In this document: piece after piece, positions 13,830 to 23,564 of the stretch
How the letters are laid out: every line of letters starts with the position of its first letter
Numbering within the stretch: the stretch's first letter is position 1
Assembly (NCBI GenBank): GCA_015069385.1
Contig: SVIS01000008.1
Location: 1 to 59,230, forward strand
DNA length: 59,230 nucleotides
Direction: 5' to 3'
Source of the DNA: Clostridiales bacterium
Lineage (GTDB): Bacteria > Bacillota > Clostridia > Christensenellales > UBA1242
Position numbers and translations under genes: made by a program
Notes under the pieces: generated by a model
What the model was told of the DNA's origin: nothing
Databases searched by the model: none
The model's input: only the letters and a program-made list of their open reading frames with translations

Positions 13830-14576
13830 ATGAAAAAGAAAATTTTTGGTGTTTTACTAACCTTGGTTTTAGCAGTAACTTGTGCTTTTGGCCTTAGCGC
13901 TTGTGGTGGTAATCCTGCATTAACTAAAGCGGACTATTTAAAAGTATTTAATAGTGTTATAACAACAGTAAATAACTATGGCACAGACTCTCAACTTGCA
14001 AGAACAGCAGTTTCGGATACTGACTTTGTTACAATAGAAAATGTAACTCAAGCAAAAAATATGTTAAAAGGAAATGTGGCAATGCTATACTTCCTTAAAA
14101 ATCTTTGCAATACAGAAAATTTTGAAGTTAAAAATGATTTTCAAGATTGTGTTGTAATAGATAATGTATCTTCATCAACTACACAAACATTTAAAATTCG
14201 CTTAAACATGTCTTATGACACACAAACTGAAAGTATTAAATCTACAGTTTATGTAAGAGATGTAACTGATGCCGAAACAAGTATATATTTTTTAGAATTT
14301 GAGTTCTTTTATGATTTTGATACAGAAACTTTAAACGGCTTTAATATTTTAGGAATTATGGGAGATGAAAGTTCATTAACAAAATCAAATGTAAACTATT
14401 TTAAATTTTATAATAATACATTAAAACAATTAAACACTACTACAACTGTTTTTGATAACTTTGCTACTGACATTTTGCAAGAAACAAATACTTATCTTTC
14501 TTACACCTTTGGCGAAAACTTACCAGACTACTCTACTCAATATATTCAAGCAATGGTAGAAGCGTTTGGTGCATAA
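13830..14576 (+). CDS. Putative lipoprotein
   Basis: The 248-aa protein has a lipoprotein signal peptide ending in the lipobox 'LSAC' (Cys about residue 25) followed by GG, so lipid anchoring to the outer face of the membrane is expected. The mature part is β-rich and has no recognised family. A promoter TTGACA-16 nt-TATAAA lies upstream at about 13770-13797, and GGGAG precedes the ATG. Confidence 0.8.
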   Translation: MKKKIFGVLLTLVLAVTCAFGLSACGGNPALTKADYLKVFNSVITTVNNYGTDSQLARTAVSDTDFVTIENVTQAKNMLKGNVAMLYFLKNLCNTENFEVKNDFQDCVVIDNVSSSTTQTFKIRLNMSYDTQTESIKSTVYVRDVTDAETSIYFLEFEFFYDFDTETLNGFNILGIMGDESSLTKSNVNYFKFYNNTLKQLNTTTTVFDNFATDILQETNTYLSYTFGENLPDYSTQYIQAMVEAFGA

Positions 14577-14596
14577 ATAAAAGTAAATTTATATTA

Positions 14597-14629
14597 AAAA
14601 AATCGTGATATTTTCTATCACGATTTTTT
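14597..14629. terminator. Bidirectional intrinsic terminator
   Basis: The perfect stem AAAAAATCGTGATA / TATCACGATTTTTT with a 5-nt loop serves the lipoprotein gene (plus) and the small gene at 14635 (minus). Confidence 0.9.
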
Positions 14630-14634
14630 TATAT

Positions 14635-14871
14635 TTACCAGTCTTGCTTTTTAAGTGAACTAGATTTAACATCATCATAAAAAGCAAAATAATTATCTTT
14701 AAATTTTTTGGTGGCTGGTTTTTGCGCACTTAAAATTTCATCAAGTTCTGCTGGAGTAAAATCACTTAATTTAAAATCTTCATCAAAATTTTGAACATAT
14801 TTAACAAAACTTTTGGTTGTCTTTTTTTCCATATGGGCATTATATACTTTATTAATTTTTTTTGCAAGCAT
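14635..14871 (-). CDS. Small hypothetical protein downstream of the symporter
   Basis: The 78-aa charged protein has no membrane segment and no known family. It begins 8 nt after the stop of the symporter gene and ends at a strong terminator, so it is probably the last gene of that operon. Neither the first Met nor Met14 has a clear RBS, so the start is uncertain. Confidence 0.55.
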   Translation of the reverse strand: MLAKKINKVYNAHMEKKTTKSFVKYVQNFDEDFKLSDFTPAELDEILSAQKPATKKFKDNYFAFYDDVKSSSLKKQDW

Positions 14872-14879
14872 AAAATATT

Positions 14880-16280
14880 TTACTTATCTTCTTTATCTTT
14901 TAATTGCATTTTTAAAATATCTGAGCGAGTTAATTTATATTTATTAAATATTAACATTGCAATTGCTATAGAAAGTGAGCAGCCTAAAAAAACAATAACG
15001 CCTAGCGAGTTTTGAACTTTCATGGCTTGTACTGGCTCAGCAGGGTTAAATTTTATAAGGTCGAGCAAAATACCAATTATTAAAAGCGAAAGCGAATTTG
15101 CCACATTATATGCAAATGTCATATATCCGCTATAGGTGGCTGTTTTATTTTCATTGCTTTTAATTTTTTCTAATGTTACAACATCGGCAAACATAGATAT
15201 TGGCAGGCTATACAGTGCACCGGTGCCAAATCCACAAAGTAGTATACTAATTAAAACCAATACAAAACATAAATTAAGTGACATTAAAGTTCTAAACCCA
15301 AAAAATATTGAAACAAAAAATATACCAATAAGCAATAACGAAAGAGCAATGTTTAATGCCGGTTTTTTATCTATACGCTTGCTTAAGTAAATCCAAAATG
15401 GCTGACTTAAAATAGCACCCGAAAATAATGCTGTCATAAGTAAACTTATTTGAGTACTAGAAAAATGAAAAGAATAAGTAAACAAATGCATACCAACACT
15501 TGTTAAAAAAGATGCAGCAATTAACGCAACGGCATAACCTAATATTAATGGGCTAAAGTTTTTATTTTTAAGTGTTTTGAAAAAGTTATAAAAAATTTTA
15601 AAAAAGGCATTGTCTTCTTTTTTTCTAGTTTTAAATTCGGGCATTTCTTTAGTTCGCTTTAGTGTGCCAAGAATACATATTACCCCTGCAATAATACACA
15701 AAATGCTTGTAACATATGAAATGTTAATATATCCACTTTGAACAAGTTGACCTGCACCATTTTTTGATGGCATAAATATAAGCATAAATAGTGTAGGCAA
15801 AACCATTCCTATAATAAAAAATACAGTTTTAAAACCTTGCAAACTGCTTTGGTCGTTATAGTCGGGTGCAATATCTATACCAAGTGCAACATAAGGTGTT
15901 GCAAAAAAAGTATTAAAAGTTTCCATAACAAGCAAGCATACAAGCAACCATATAAATTTAAATGCCATACTTAAACTTTGAGGAATACTCCAAAGCAACA
16001 AATTAAAAATAGCCATACCAAAAGTTGCAACAAGCATAAAACCTAAACGTCGACCAAAAGTTTTACTTTTGTATCTATCAGAAATATATCCAACAATCGG
16101 ATCAGAAAGACCGTCCCAAAAAGCCGAAAAAGCAACTGCCAAACCAACTAATGTGCCAGATATTCCAAGCACACTTGTGCCAAAAAACATAATAAAATTG
16201 GACATGGTCTGAGATATAGTTCCATACCCTAAGTTACCAACTCCATATGCCATTTTTGTTTTAAACGATAACTTTTTCAA
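14880..16280 (-). CDS. GPH-type sugar:cation symporter (MFS_2)
   Basis: The 466-aa protein has about 12 membrane segments. The family marks are N-terminal 'YGVGNLGYGTISQTMSNF', the loop motif 'WDGLSDPIVGYISDRYKSKTFGRR' and 'FATPYVALGIDIAPDYNDQSSLQGF'. GPH family members (MelB-like) import glycosides, pentosides or hexuronides with Na+ or H+. The specific substrate cannot be assigned because no glycosidase or sugar regulator is adjacent. Confidence 0.9.
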   Translation of the reverse strand: MKKLSFKTKMAYGVGNLGYGTISQTMSNFIMFFGTSVLGISGTLVGLAVAFSAFWDGLSDPIVGYISDRYKSKTFGRRLGFMLVATFGMAIFNLLLWSIPQSLSMAFKFIWLLVCLLVMETFNTFFATPYVALGIDIAPDYNDQSSLQGFKTVFFIIGMVLPTLFMLIFMPSKNGAGQLVQSGYINISYVTSILCIIAGVICILGTLKRTKEMPEFKTRKKEDNAFFKIFYNFFKTLKNKNFSPLILGYAVALIAASFLTSVGMHLFTYSFHFSSTQISLLMTALFSGAILSQPFWIYLSKRIDKKPALNIALSLLLIGIFFVSIFFGFRTLMSLNLCFVLVLISILLCGFGTGALYSLPISMFADVVTLEKIKSNENKTATYSGYMTFAYNVANSLSLLIIGILLDLIKFNPAEPVQAMKVQNSLGVIVFLGCSLSIAIAMLIFNKYKLTRSDILKMQLKDKEDK

Positions 16281-16481
16281 AATTATTAAAACCCTTAAAA
16301 CATTTTACGCAATATTTATAAATTTTATTAGTTTTAGACAAAATTTTTAAAATATATTAATAAATTCAACTAAAGTTAAAATTAGTTTATTTAATATAAA
16401 AATTAAACTTTTACAAAACTTTTACATTTTTTTATAGATATTTAATAACAATATTTGTTAAAATTAAATTGGAGAAATATT

Positions 16482-17006
16482 ATGGATTTATCAAAAGAAA
16501 ATGATAATTTACAAATTTTTGTTAAAAAAGATAAAAAAGATTTAATTGAAAATTGCTATAACAGTTTAGGCTGGACAAAAACTAAAGAACAAGATAACGA
16601 AAAATATGAAGACACAATTAATTTAACATACACTCGCCCTCATAAAATAAAAAATAAAGATGCTCTTCAACTTTTGCAAGTTCATGTAGAACATAATTTA
16701 AACGAACTTGGCAAACTAGAAAAAAATAAACATGCAAAAACTACCGCCCTTGGCTTTTCACTTGGTGCTTTAGCTATTGTATTATGTGTTATTGGCAGTA
16801 TATATTTATTTTATGTAAAAGATATTTCTAGTATTGTGTTATGTTGTGGAATTATTGCGTTAGGATTTTTTTTGGGAATTAACACAATTATTAGTTGTGT
16901 AAAAATATTTAAAAAAGAAAAAATATATTTTGAAAATAAAAGTAATGAATTAAATACTTCAATTAAAAACATTTGCAAAAATGCAGAAGAGTTTTTAAAT
17001 AATTAA
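16482..17006 (+). CDS. Hypothetical membrane protein with two TM segments
   Basis: I start at ATG 16482 (174 aa), which has TTGGAGAAA upstream, instead of the TTG at 16455. The soluble N-terminal half is followed by two membrane helices (about residues 85-105 and 112-135) and a charged C-terminus. It resembles the membrane protein at 12865 in general layout only. It precedes the cardiolipin synthase gene by 13 nt, so the two are likely co-transcribed. Confidence 0.65.
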   Translation: MDLSKENDNLQIFVKKDKKDLIENCYNSLGWTKTKEQDNEKYEDTINLTYTRPHKIKNKDALQLLQVHVEHNLNELGKLEKNKHAKTTALGFSLGALAIVLCVIGSIYLFYVKDISSIVLCCGIIALGFFLGINTIISCVKIFKKEKIYFENKSNELNTSIKNICKNAEEFLNN

Positions 17007-17019
17007 TTTAGGAGAAAAT

Positions 17020-18588
17020 ATGGCAAAAACACAAACGAAAATTGCTAAAAATTTACAATTAGATGTTGTAAAAATAAGAACAGAATTTAATGGTTTTGGT
17101 ATTTTAAAAAACATTATTGTTATTAGTTTAATTGCTCTTCAATTTATTTTTTTAACTTTGTCTTATTTATATTTGTTTAATTTTTTTAGATGGCTTGCGA
17201 TTTTTTCTTTTATTATGAGTTTATCTACTTGTATTTATGTTTTATCAACAAATAAAAATGGTCAAGTTAAAGGAACATGGATTTTATTTTTACTTCTTTG
17301 CTTTACCTTTGGTTATATTATATATTTTATGTCTAATGAAAGGTTTTTATTTAAAAATTCACGCAAAAAATATTCTGAACTTTATTCTAAAACTAATGAG
17401 TTTAAATCAAATCAACTAGATTTATCTAATATTAAGAATGAAATAAAAACCGATTGCAATTATTTATATTCAGCAGGAACATTTCCTGCGTATAAAAATT
17501 GTAATTTAAAATATTTTTCAAGTGGGGCTACACTTTTTGATGACATTTTAGAAGAAATGCAAAAAGCCACAGACTTTATTTTTATAGAATACTTTATTGT
17601 TTCAAATGGTGTACTTCTTGATAGAATGTTACAAATTTTAAAAGAAAAATCAAAACAAGGTGTTGATATAAGAATAATTTATGACGACATGGGTAGTCAT
17701 GGAACTTTAAAACGCAAAACAAAAAAACAAATAATTAAATCTGGAATAAAACTTCATGCATATAACAAACTTGTTCCTGTTTTTAATATTGCATTAAATT
17801 TTAGAGATCACCGAAAAATTGTTGTTATAGATGGCAAAGTTGCTTTTACTGGTGGTGCAAACTTAGCCGATGAATACACCAACGAAAAACGTATGCACGG
17901 CTATTGGAAAGATACAGGCATTAAACTAAAAGGACTATGCGTTGATACTTTTACACTTGCTTTTTTAAGGCAGTGGGAGTTTATTAATAAAAAGCAAATA
18001 AATTATTCAAACCTTTTAAATAAGTCTTTAAATTATAATAACAACAGCATAGTAGTTCCTTTTGTTGATGGTTTAGATTATACTGCATCTATTGGTAAAG
18101 ATGCATATATAAATTTAATTTCAAATGCAAAAGAAAAAATATATATAATGACACCCTACTTTATTCCAGATGATTCTATTATTGAACTATTAAAAAATAA
18201 AGCACAATCTGGTGTAGATGTTTGTTTAATTTTACCAGACGTTGCAGATAAAAAATTTGTTTATTATGTTACTCGAGATAACGCAGAAAGATTAATTCCT
18301 TTTGGAATAAAAGTTTATACAATGACACATAGTTTTGTTCATAGTAAAGTTTGTTTAACCGAAAACGCTGCTATAGTAGGTTCTATTAATTTTGACCAAC
18401 GTAGTTTTTACCAACAATTCGAAAGCGCAGTTTATACCAACGACAACCAAATTTTGTTAGATGTTGAATCTGACTTTAATAACACAATAAAAGCATGTAA
18501 ACAAATAACTATAAAAAATCAAAAACGAAACAAATTAAAAAATAAACTAATTGCCGGCATTTTTAGAATTTTATCACCATTTATGTAA
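17020..18588 (+). CDS. cls: Cardiolipin synthase (phospholipase D superfamily)
   Basis: The 522-aa protein has two N-terminal TM segments and two PLD catalytic motifs: 'HRKIVVIDGKVAFTGG' (H-x-K-x4-D) and 'HSKVCLTENAAIVGSINFD'. Two phosphatidylglycerol molecules are condensed to cardiolipin and glycerol at the membrane. The length is as expected for bacterial Cls. AGGAG lies 5 nt before the ATG. An intrinsic terminator follows. Confidence 0.95.
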   Translation: MAKTQTKIAKNLQLDVVKIRTEFNGFGILKNIIVISLIALQFIFLTLSYLYLFNFFRWLAIFSFIMSLSTCIYVLSTNKNGQVKGTWILFLLLCFTFGYIIYFMSNERFLFKNSRKKYSELYSKTNEFKSNQLDLSNIKNEIKTDCNYLYSAGTFPAYKNCNLKYFSSGATLFDDILEEMQKATDFIFIEYFIVSNGVLLDRMLQILKEKSKQGVDIRIIYDDMGSHGTLKRKTKKQIIKSGIKLHAYNKLVPVFNIALNFRDHRKIVVIDGKVAFTGGANLADEYTNEKRMHGYWKDTGIKLKGLCVDTFTLAFLRQWEFINKKQINYSNLLNKSLNYNNNSIVVPFVDGLDYTASIGKDAYINLISNAKEKIYIMTPYFIPDDSIIELLKNKAQSGVDVCLILPDVADKKFVYYVTRDNAERLIPFGIKVYTMTHSFVHSKVCLTENAAIVGSINFDQRSFYQQFESAVYTNDNQILLDVESDFNNTIKACKQITIKNQKRNKLKNKLIAGIFRILSPFM

Positions 18589-18594
18589 AGTATT

Positions 18595-18626
18595 AAAAAC
18601 TTCGCTTTTTATATAGCGAAGTTTTT
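18595..18626 (+). terminator. Terminator after cls
   Basis: The stem AAAAACTTCGCT / AGCGAAGTTTTT with an 8-nt loop, followed by ATTTTT. Confidence 0.85.
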
Positions 18627-18649
18627 ATTTTTAAAATTACAATTTTACT

Positions 18650-18677
18650 TTGAAAAAAATTGAATGTATAATATAAT
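18650..18677 (+). promoter_or_regulatory. Promoter of ung giving an apparently leaderless mRNA
   Basis: TTGAAA (18650-18655), a 16-nt spacer and TATAAT (18672-18677). The ATG at 18684 begins 7 nt after the -10 box. Confidence 0.6.
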
Positions 18678-18683
18678 TTTTGT

Positions 18684-19346
18684 ATGATACAAATTACAAA
18701 AAACTGGTACGAAATTTTAAAACCAGAGTTTGAAAAAGAATATTTCAAAAAACTTCAAGCATGGCTTAATGAAGAATATTCTAACCATACTATTTTTCCA
18801 CCTTATAACCAAATATTTAATGCTTTAAATCAAGTTAAATATTCTGATGTAAAAGTGGTAATAATTGGGCAAGACCCATATCACGAAATAGGTCAAGCAA
18901 TGGGTATGAGTTTTTCTGTACCACAAGGCATACCTCTTCCTCCAAGCCTTAAAAATATTTATAAAGAAATAGAAAATGAGTTTGGTATCACATGCGAAAA
19001 AACTGGTGATTTAACCCGTTGGGCAAAACAAGGTGTATTACTTTTAAACGCTGTTTTAACTGTTAGGCAAGGTCAAGCAAATTCTCATAAAGGCAAAGGG
19101 TGGGAAAATATTACTAGCCAAATTATCAAAAAACTAAATGAGCGAACTGAACCAGTAATTTTTATGCTTTGGGGTTCTAACGCAAAAGCCTTTGAAGAAT
19201 ATATTACAAACAAACACCATTATGTTTTAAAATCGGCACACCCAAGCCCACTTTCGGCATATAACGGCTTTTTTGGAAATAATCATTTTAAACAATGTAA
19301 TATTATTCTACAAAATTTAAACAAGCACCCTATAATGTGGCAATAA
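18684..19346 (+). CDS. ung: Uracil-DNA glycosylase, family 1
   Basis: The 220-aa protein has the water-activating motif 'GQDPYHEIGQAMGMSFS' and the DNA-intercalating 'HPSPLSAYNGFFG'. It removes uracil from DNA to start base-excision repair. It heads an ung-pfk-trxB operon (12-nt and 11-nt gaps). The first gene has no RBS and the promoter lies immediately upstream, so the operon mRNA probably starts at the ung ATG. Confidence 0.97.
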   Translation: MIQITKNWYEILKPEFEKEYFKKLQAWLNEEYSNHTIFPPYNQIFNALNQVKYSDVKVVIIGQDPYHEIGQAMGMSFSVPQGIPLPPSLKNIYKEIENEFGITCEKTGDLTRWAKQGVLLLNAVLTVRQGQANSHKGKGWENITSQIIKKLNERTEPVIFMLWGSNAKAFEEYITNKHHYVLKSAHPSPLSAYNGFFGNNHFKQCNIILQNLNKHPIMWQ

Positions 19347-19358
19347 AAAGGAAATCAT

Positions 19359-20240
19359 ATGAACATAGCAATTATTGGCAGCGGTGGCGATGGCGCTGGA
19401 ATGAACGAGTGTTTATACACTCTTTATAGTAAATTAAAAAAACACAATATTATGCTTTTTTGTCATGGGTTACAAGGCATAATTAATAACGAAATAGTTA
19501 ATTATTCTATTAATGATTTAAAACAAGAACGCACAAAAGGCGGAATAATTATTAAAAGTTCTCGCTCTAGTGAATTTATGACCGATAAAGGTTTTAATAA
19601 ATGCATTTCTAACCTTAAAAAAAATAAAATTGACATTTTAATTATTATGGGTGGCAATGGTTCTTATCAAGCAACAAAAAAAATAATCCAAGCAGGCATA
19701 CCTTGTGTTTTTATTCCAACAACAATTGATAACGATATTAAACAAAGTGATTACTGCATTGGTTTTTCTACTGCAGTTACAAATGCAATAGATTTTATTC
19801 AAAAAGTAAATACTTCTATGCAAGCATTTGACAGAACTTGTATTTATGAAGTTATGGGTAGGCACTGCCCAGATATTGCAAATAGTGTTTCAAAAGCAGT
19901 TAATGCATGTTTTTGCTTTGTTGGAACAAGCAAAAAAACTGAACTTTTAAAGGCAGTTAAAAATGAATTAAAAACAAATACAGCGCCAATAATAATATTA
20001 CAAGAAAACACAATAAATATTGATGAACTAAAACAATACTTGCAAAATAATATTAAAAATATAGATGCTAAGTCTGCTGTTGTTGGTTATGTACAACGTG
20101 GTGGCTTTGCTACAAAAAAAGAACTTAAAATGGCAAATGGCTTTGCTACTCTTGCCTCTACCCTTATAAATAAAGGTGAAAAAAATTTTATGGTTGCATA
20201 TGATAATAGTTTAAATAATTTTGTTAGTAAAAATTTATAA
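19359..20240 (+). CDS. Divergent 6-phosphofructokinase-family protein
   Basis: The 293-aa protein is shorter than the usual 319-320 aa. PFK motifs are recognisable but altered: 'SGGDGAGMNE' (usual GGDxPGMN), 'MGGNGSYQA' (usual GGDGS), 'PTTIDND' (usual PGTIDND, catalytic Asp kept), 'EVMGRHCPDIA' and 'GYVQRGG' (usual GHxQRGG, where the His contacts fructose 6-phosphate). It probably phosphorylates fructose 6-phosphate or a related sugar phosphate; activity and phosphoryl donor are uncertain. It lies between ung and trxB in one operon. Confidence 0.8.
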   Translation: MNIAIIGSGGDGAGMNECLYTLYSKLKKHNIMLFCHGLQGIINNEIVNYSINDLKQERTKGGIIIKSSRSSEFMTDKGFNKCISNLKKNKIDILIIMGGNGSYQATKKIIQAGIPCVFIPTTIDNDIKQSDYCIGFSTAVTNAIDFIQKVNTSMQAFDRTCIYEVMGRHCPDIANSVSKAVNACFCFVGTSKKTELLKAVKNELKTNTAPIIILQENTINIDELKQYLQNNIKNIDAKSAVVGYVQRGGFATKKELKMANGFATLASTLINKGEKNFMVAYDNSLNNFVSKNL

Positions 20241-20251
20241 GGAGATAAAAG

Positions 20252-21163
20252 TTGTACGATATAATAATAATAGGTGCAGGTCCTGCCGGACTAACCTCAG
20301 CAATATATGCTCGCATGGCTAATAAAAAAACTTTAGTGCTTGAAAAAAATTACATTGGTGGTCAAACAGCCAATATATATGATATAAAAAACTATCCTGG
20401 TTTTGAAAATATATCTGGTTTTGAACTTGCTGAAAAAATGAAACTACAATCAAAAAATTTAGGGGCTGAGTTTAAAACTGCCGAAGTAAAAAGCGTAAAT
20501 TTTACAGAAGAAATTAAACAAGTACAAACATTTACCGAAACACTTGAAAGCAAATGCGTAATTATTGCAACAGGTGCTTATGCTAAACCTTTAGATGTTA
20601 AAAACGAAAAGCAATTTTATGGCAAAGGTCTTTCATATTGTGCAACTTGTGATGGTAACTTTTTTAAAAACAAAATAGTTGCTGTTGTTGGCGGTGGTAA
20701 TACATCTATGGACGATTGCTTATATTTATCTAACCTTGCTCAAAAAATATATTTAATTCATAGGCGTGATGAATTTACTTGCCTAGATACAAAATTAGAT
20801 GCCGTAAAACAAATATCTACTCAAGATTCTAAAATAGAAATATTAACAAATACAGTAGTAACTGCTTTAAACGGAAACGAATTATTACAAAGTATTAATA
20901 TTTTAAATAAACAAACTAATAAAACAAATACATTAAAAGTTGATGGTCTTTTTGTAGCCATTGGAAGAATGCCCGATACAGAAATATTTAAACAACAATT
21001 AAAACTTACAACCAATGGGTTTATAGAAACAAATATTAATATGGAAACAAATATTAAAAATGTTTATGCCGTGGGCGATGTTCGCAACACTCCACTTCGC
21101 CAAATTGTAACAGCATGTGCCGATGGTGCCGTGGCTGTTAATCATTTTATTAAACAAAAATAG
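20252..21163 (+). CDS. trxB: Thioredoxin reductase
   Basis: The 303-aa protein has FAD-binding 'DIIIIGAGPAGLTSAIY', the redox-active 'CATCDGNFF', NADPH-binding 'VVGGGNTSMDD' and C-terminal 'YAVGDVRNTPLRQIVTACADGA'. It transfers electrons from NADPH to thioredoxin. The start is TTG at 20252 with AAGGAG upstream; no ATG is nearby. It is the third gene of the ung operon. Confidence 0.95.
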   Translation: MYDIIIIGAGPAGLTSAIYARMANKKTLVLEKNYIGGQTANIYDIKNYPGFENISGFELAEKMKLQSKNLGAEFKTAEVKSVNFTEEIKQVQTFTETLESKCVIIATGAYAKPLDVKNEKQFYGKGLSYCATCDGNFFKNKIVAVVGGGNTSMDDCLYLSNLAQKIYLIHRRDEFTCLDTKLDAVKQISTQDSKIEILTNTVVTALNGNELLQSINILNKQTNKTNTLKVDGLFVAIGRMPDTEIFKQQLKLTTNGFIETNINMETNIKNVYAVGDVRNTPLRQIVTACADGAVAVNHFIKQK

Positions 21164-21185
21164 ACAATAAAATTGTCTATTTTTT
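21156..21185. terminator. Bidirectional terminator between trxB and the second LRR gene
   Basis: The perfect stem AAAAATAGACAAT / ATTGTCTATTTTT has a 4-nt AAAA loop. It overlaps the last codons of both convergent genes. Confidence 0.85.
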
Positions 21186-23498
21186 TACTATACTATATTT
21201 TGTTTTACCAGAAGTTTCAGTTATTTCCACTTTATAAATAGGGTTATCTTCTGCAATTTCTATTATCCATGGTTGTAAATTTATATATGTAATTGTTGAT
21301 TCATTTATATTTAATACAGAAGCAGGAATATATAATTTATCATAAATTTTTAAATGGTTTTGTGAATCTAAATTGTTAACTGGAGCATAATTACCTTTAT
21401 AAGTAGTATCACAACCTAATGAACCGTAATGTATTTCCGTTACTCCATCTTTTATATTTAATGTGGCTTGCTCTTGACTATCCTTTAATAATCCACTTAA
21501 CAATGGAGCATAATACAAAGTTTTACCGTCTTTACTATAAACTGCACCATTATATGACATGTATCTTTGGTTGGTATCTTTGCATGTAATTTTGGTAACT
21601 CCACTATATATGTAAATAAATATTGCTAAATTATTTCCCCAAAAAGTATTATTTAAATTTTCGTATGTAGAATTATAAATTACAAAATTATCACTTAAAA
21701 CAATTTCTTTTAAATAGAAAGGACGTGATAACCCCAATTCAAATGCATCAACAACAGTATCTGGCATTTCATATTTTGAATCTCTTTTATCGGCAGGATA
21801 AGCAATAATGGTTTTAGGATTTCCTAAATTATCTTTTCTATATAAAACACCATCTTGAACCATATAATAGTCATTTTCTTCAATATCAAATGCTTGTAAA
21901 TGATTTGTAGCCATATCATAAAAAACGTGTGTTCCTATTACATCTGGATTTGGATTATTAGGATTATATTCATCTCCTCCTATTTGCTTTATTGTAGAAG
22001 GAATTGTTAAAGTTTTATTGGTTGCATTATTACAATGATTTAGTGCATAATCTCCAATATATTCTAACCCGCTTGGCAAAGAAACATCTGTCATAGAATT
22101 ACAATTTTGAAACGCACATTTATGTAATTCTTTTAAACATTTTGGTAATTTTACATCAATTAAAATACAATCACTAAAAGCAAATTTTCCAATATACTCT
22201 ACAGAATCAGGCAAATTTATGTTAACTAACTTTTTACATTTGAAAAATGCTGACCCACCTATATATTTTACATTATCAGGAATAATAACTTCTTGTAATA
22301 AATCACAATTATAAAAGGTTACATCTGGTATTTTATTTAAATTTAATGGTAACTTAACATATTTCAATGAAGTACAAGAATAAAAGGTTTGAATGCCAAT
22401 ATATTCAACAGAATCAGGAAAAGTTATAGACTCTAAACTTGTAGCAAAACCAAATACACCATTATCTAAATATGTAATACTATTAGGAAGTATAAGTTCT
22501 GTTAAACTTGTACAATATACTAACGACTGATAGCCTAAAACTTTAATACCATTTGGTAAAGTTAAATTTGTAAGATTTTTACAATTGTGAAATGCTCTTG
22601 CTCCTAATGCCTTACAATTTTGGTTTATATTTATTTCTTCAATATCTTTTGATTCAGTTCCTGTTAAAACTAAATATGGATTTGTTTTACTTCCTAAATA
22701 TAACCCTTCGTTTTCTTTATTATAATTTAAACTTGTACAATTTAAAAATGCTTTATTTTTTATATTTAACAAAGTATCAGGCAAAATAATATCTGTTAAC
22801 TCAGTACAATTCTCAAATGCATTTTCCTCTATATCTGTTACTAAATACTCTTTACCATTTGCAGCAATTATTTTATCAATTAACTCTAAATTTCCACAAA
22901 TAACAGCATCTTGTGCTTTTTTTACACCTGCAGTTTGCATATCTTCATTAATAACATAAGTTAATAACTCTTTAGCCATATTAATTGTAAAATTAAATTT
23001 TACATTATTATCTATAAATTCTGTTTGATTTATTATATTTATAACAATTTTAACTTCAACTGATAATAGTTCATCAGTTTTTTCTGGCAAAAATACTAAA
23101 CCATTAGTATATGTTTCATTACCAATTTTAATTGTTGTTTTAAAATTAGAGTTTAATGACGTTTCTTTTACTGTAATTCCAATTGGACTTGTTGTTGATA
23201 AATTATTAATTTTAAAAGATATTATTATATCTTTTGATAAATCTTTAAACTGTAAAAATTTATTATTCCAACCAGATGATTTTGAAACATCATTAAATGT
23301 TAAATTATCTAAAACTGGATTTTCCACTGCTCCATCAATTTTTCCCTCTACAGCAGCATTTACTAAATTTGTTTCAAAATTTAAATTTGCTTGTATATTT
23401 ACTTTTGGAGTAGTTTTAATAAAAAATAAACATAAAGCAATACCTATTAAAAATATTACAAATGAAACCTCTATAAATATTTTAGATTTAAATCTCAT
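21177..23498 (-). CDS. BspA-type leucine-rich-repeat surface protein
   Basis: The 773-aa protein has an N-terminal hydrophobic anchor or signal (about residues 10-28). A β-rich module (about 30-185) has the same layout as in the 5163-7985 protein ('DLSKDIIISFKINN'). LRR_5 repeats follow, of the type 'VEYIGIQTFYSCTSLKYVKL', at about 215-520, then a looser C-terminal β region. No sortase motif or C-terminal TM was seen. Unlike the other family members, its upstream region has no poly-G run. Adhesion to host or bacterial surfaces is the usual inferred role. Confidence 0.88.
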   Translation of the reverse strand: MRFKSKIFIEVSFVIFLIGIALCLFFIKTTPKVNIQANLNFETNLVNAAVEGKIDGAVENPVLDNLTFNDVSKSSGWNNKFLQFKDLSKDIIISFKINNLSTTSPIGITVKETSLNSNFKTTIKIGNETYTNGLVFLPEKTDELLSVEVKIVINIINQTEFIDNNVKFNFTINMAKELLTYVINEDMQTAGVKKAQDAVICGNLELIDKIIAANGKEYLVTDIEENAFENCTELTDIILPDTLLNIKNKAFLNCTSLNYNKENEGLYLGSKTNPYLVLTGTESKDIEEININQNCKALGARAFHNCKNLTNLTLPNGIKVLGYQSLVYCTSLTELILPNSITYLDNGVFGFATSLESITFPDSVEYIGIQTFYSCTSLKYVKLPLNLNKIPDVTFYNCDLLQEVIIPDNVKYIGGSAFFKCKKLVNINLPDSVEYIGKFAFSDCILIDVKLPKCLKELHKCAFQNCNSMTDVSLPSGLEYIGDYALNHCNNATNKTLTIPSTIKQIGGDEYNPNNPNPDVIGTHVFYDMATNHLQAFDIEENDYYMVQDGVLYRKDNLGNPKTIIAYPADKRDSKYEMPDTVVDAFELGLSRPFYLKEIVLSDNFVIYNSTYENLNNTFWGNNLAIFIYIYSGVTKITCKDTNQRYMSYNGAVYSKDGKTLYYAPLLSGLLKDSQEQATLNIKDGVTEIHYGSLGCDTTYKGNYAPVNNLDSQNHLKIYDKLYIPASVLNINESTITYINLQPWIIEIAEDNPIYKVEITETSGKTKYSIVKK

Positions 23499-23564
23499 AA
23501 TACCTACCTTATTTATATTTTAATATAAAAATATAATAATGTAAATATATTTATATTTAATATG

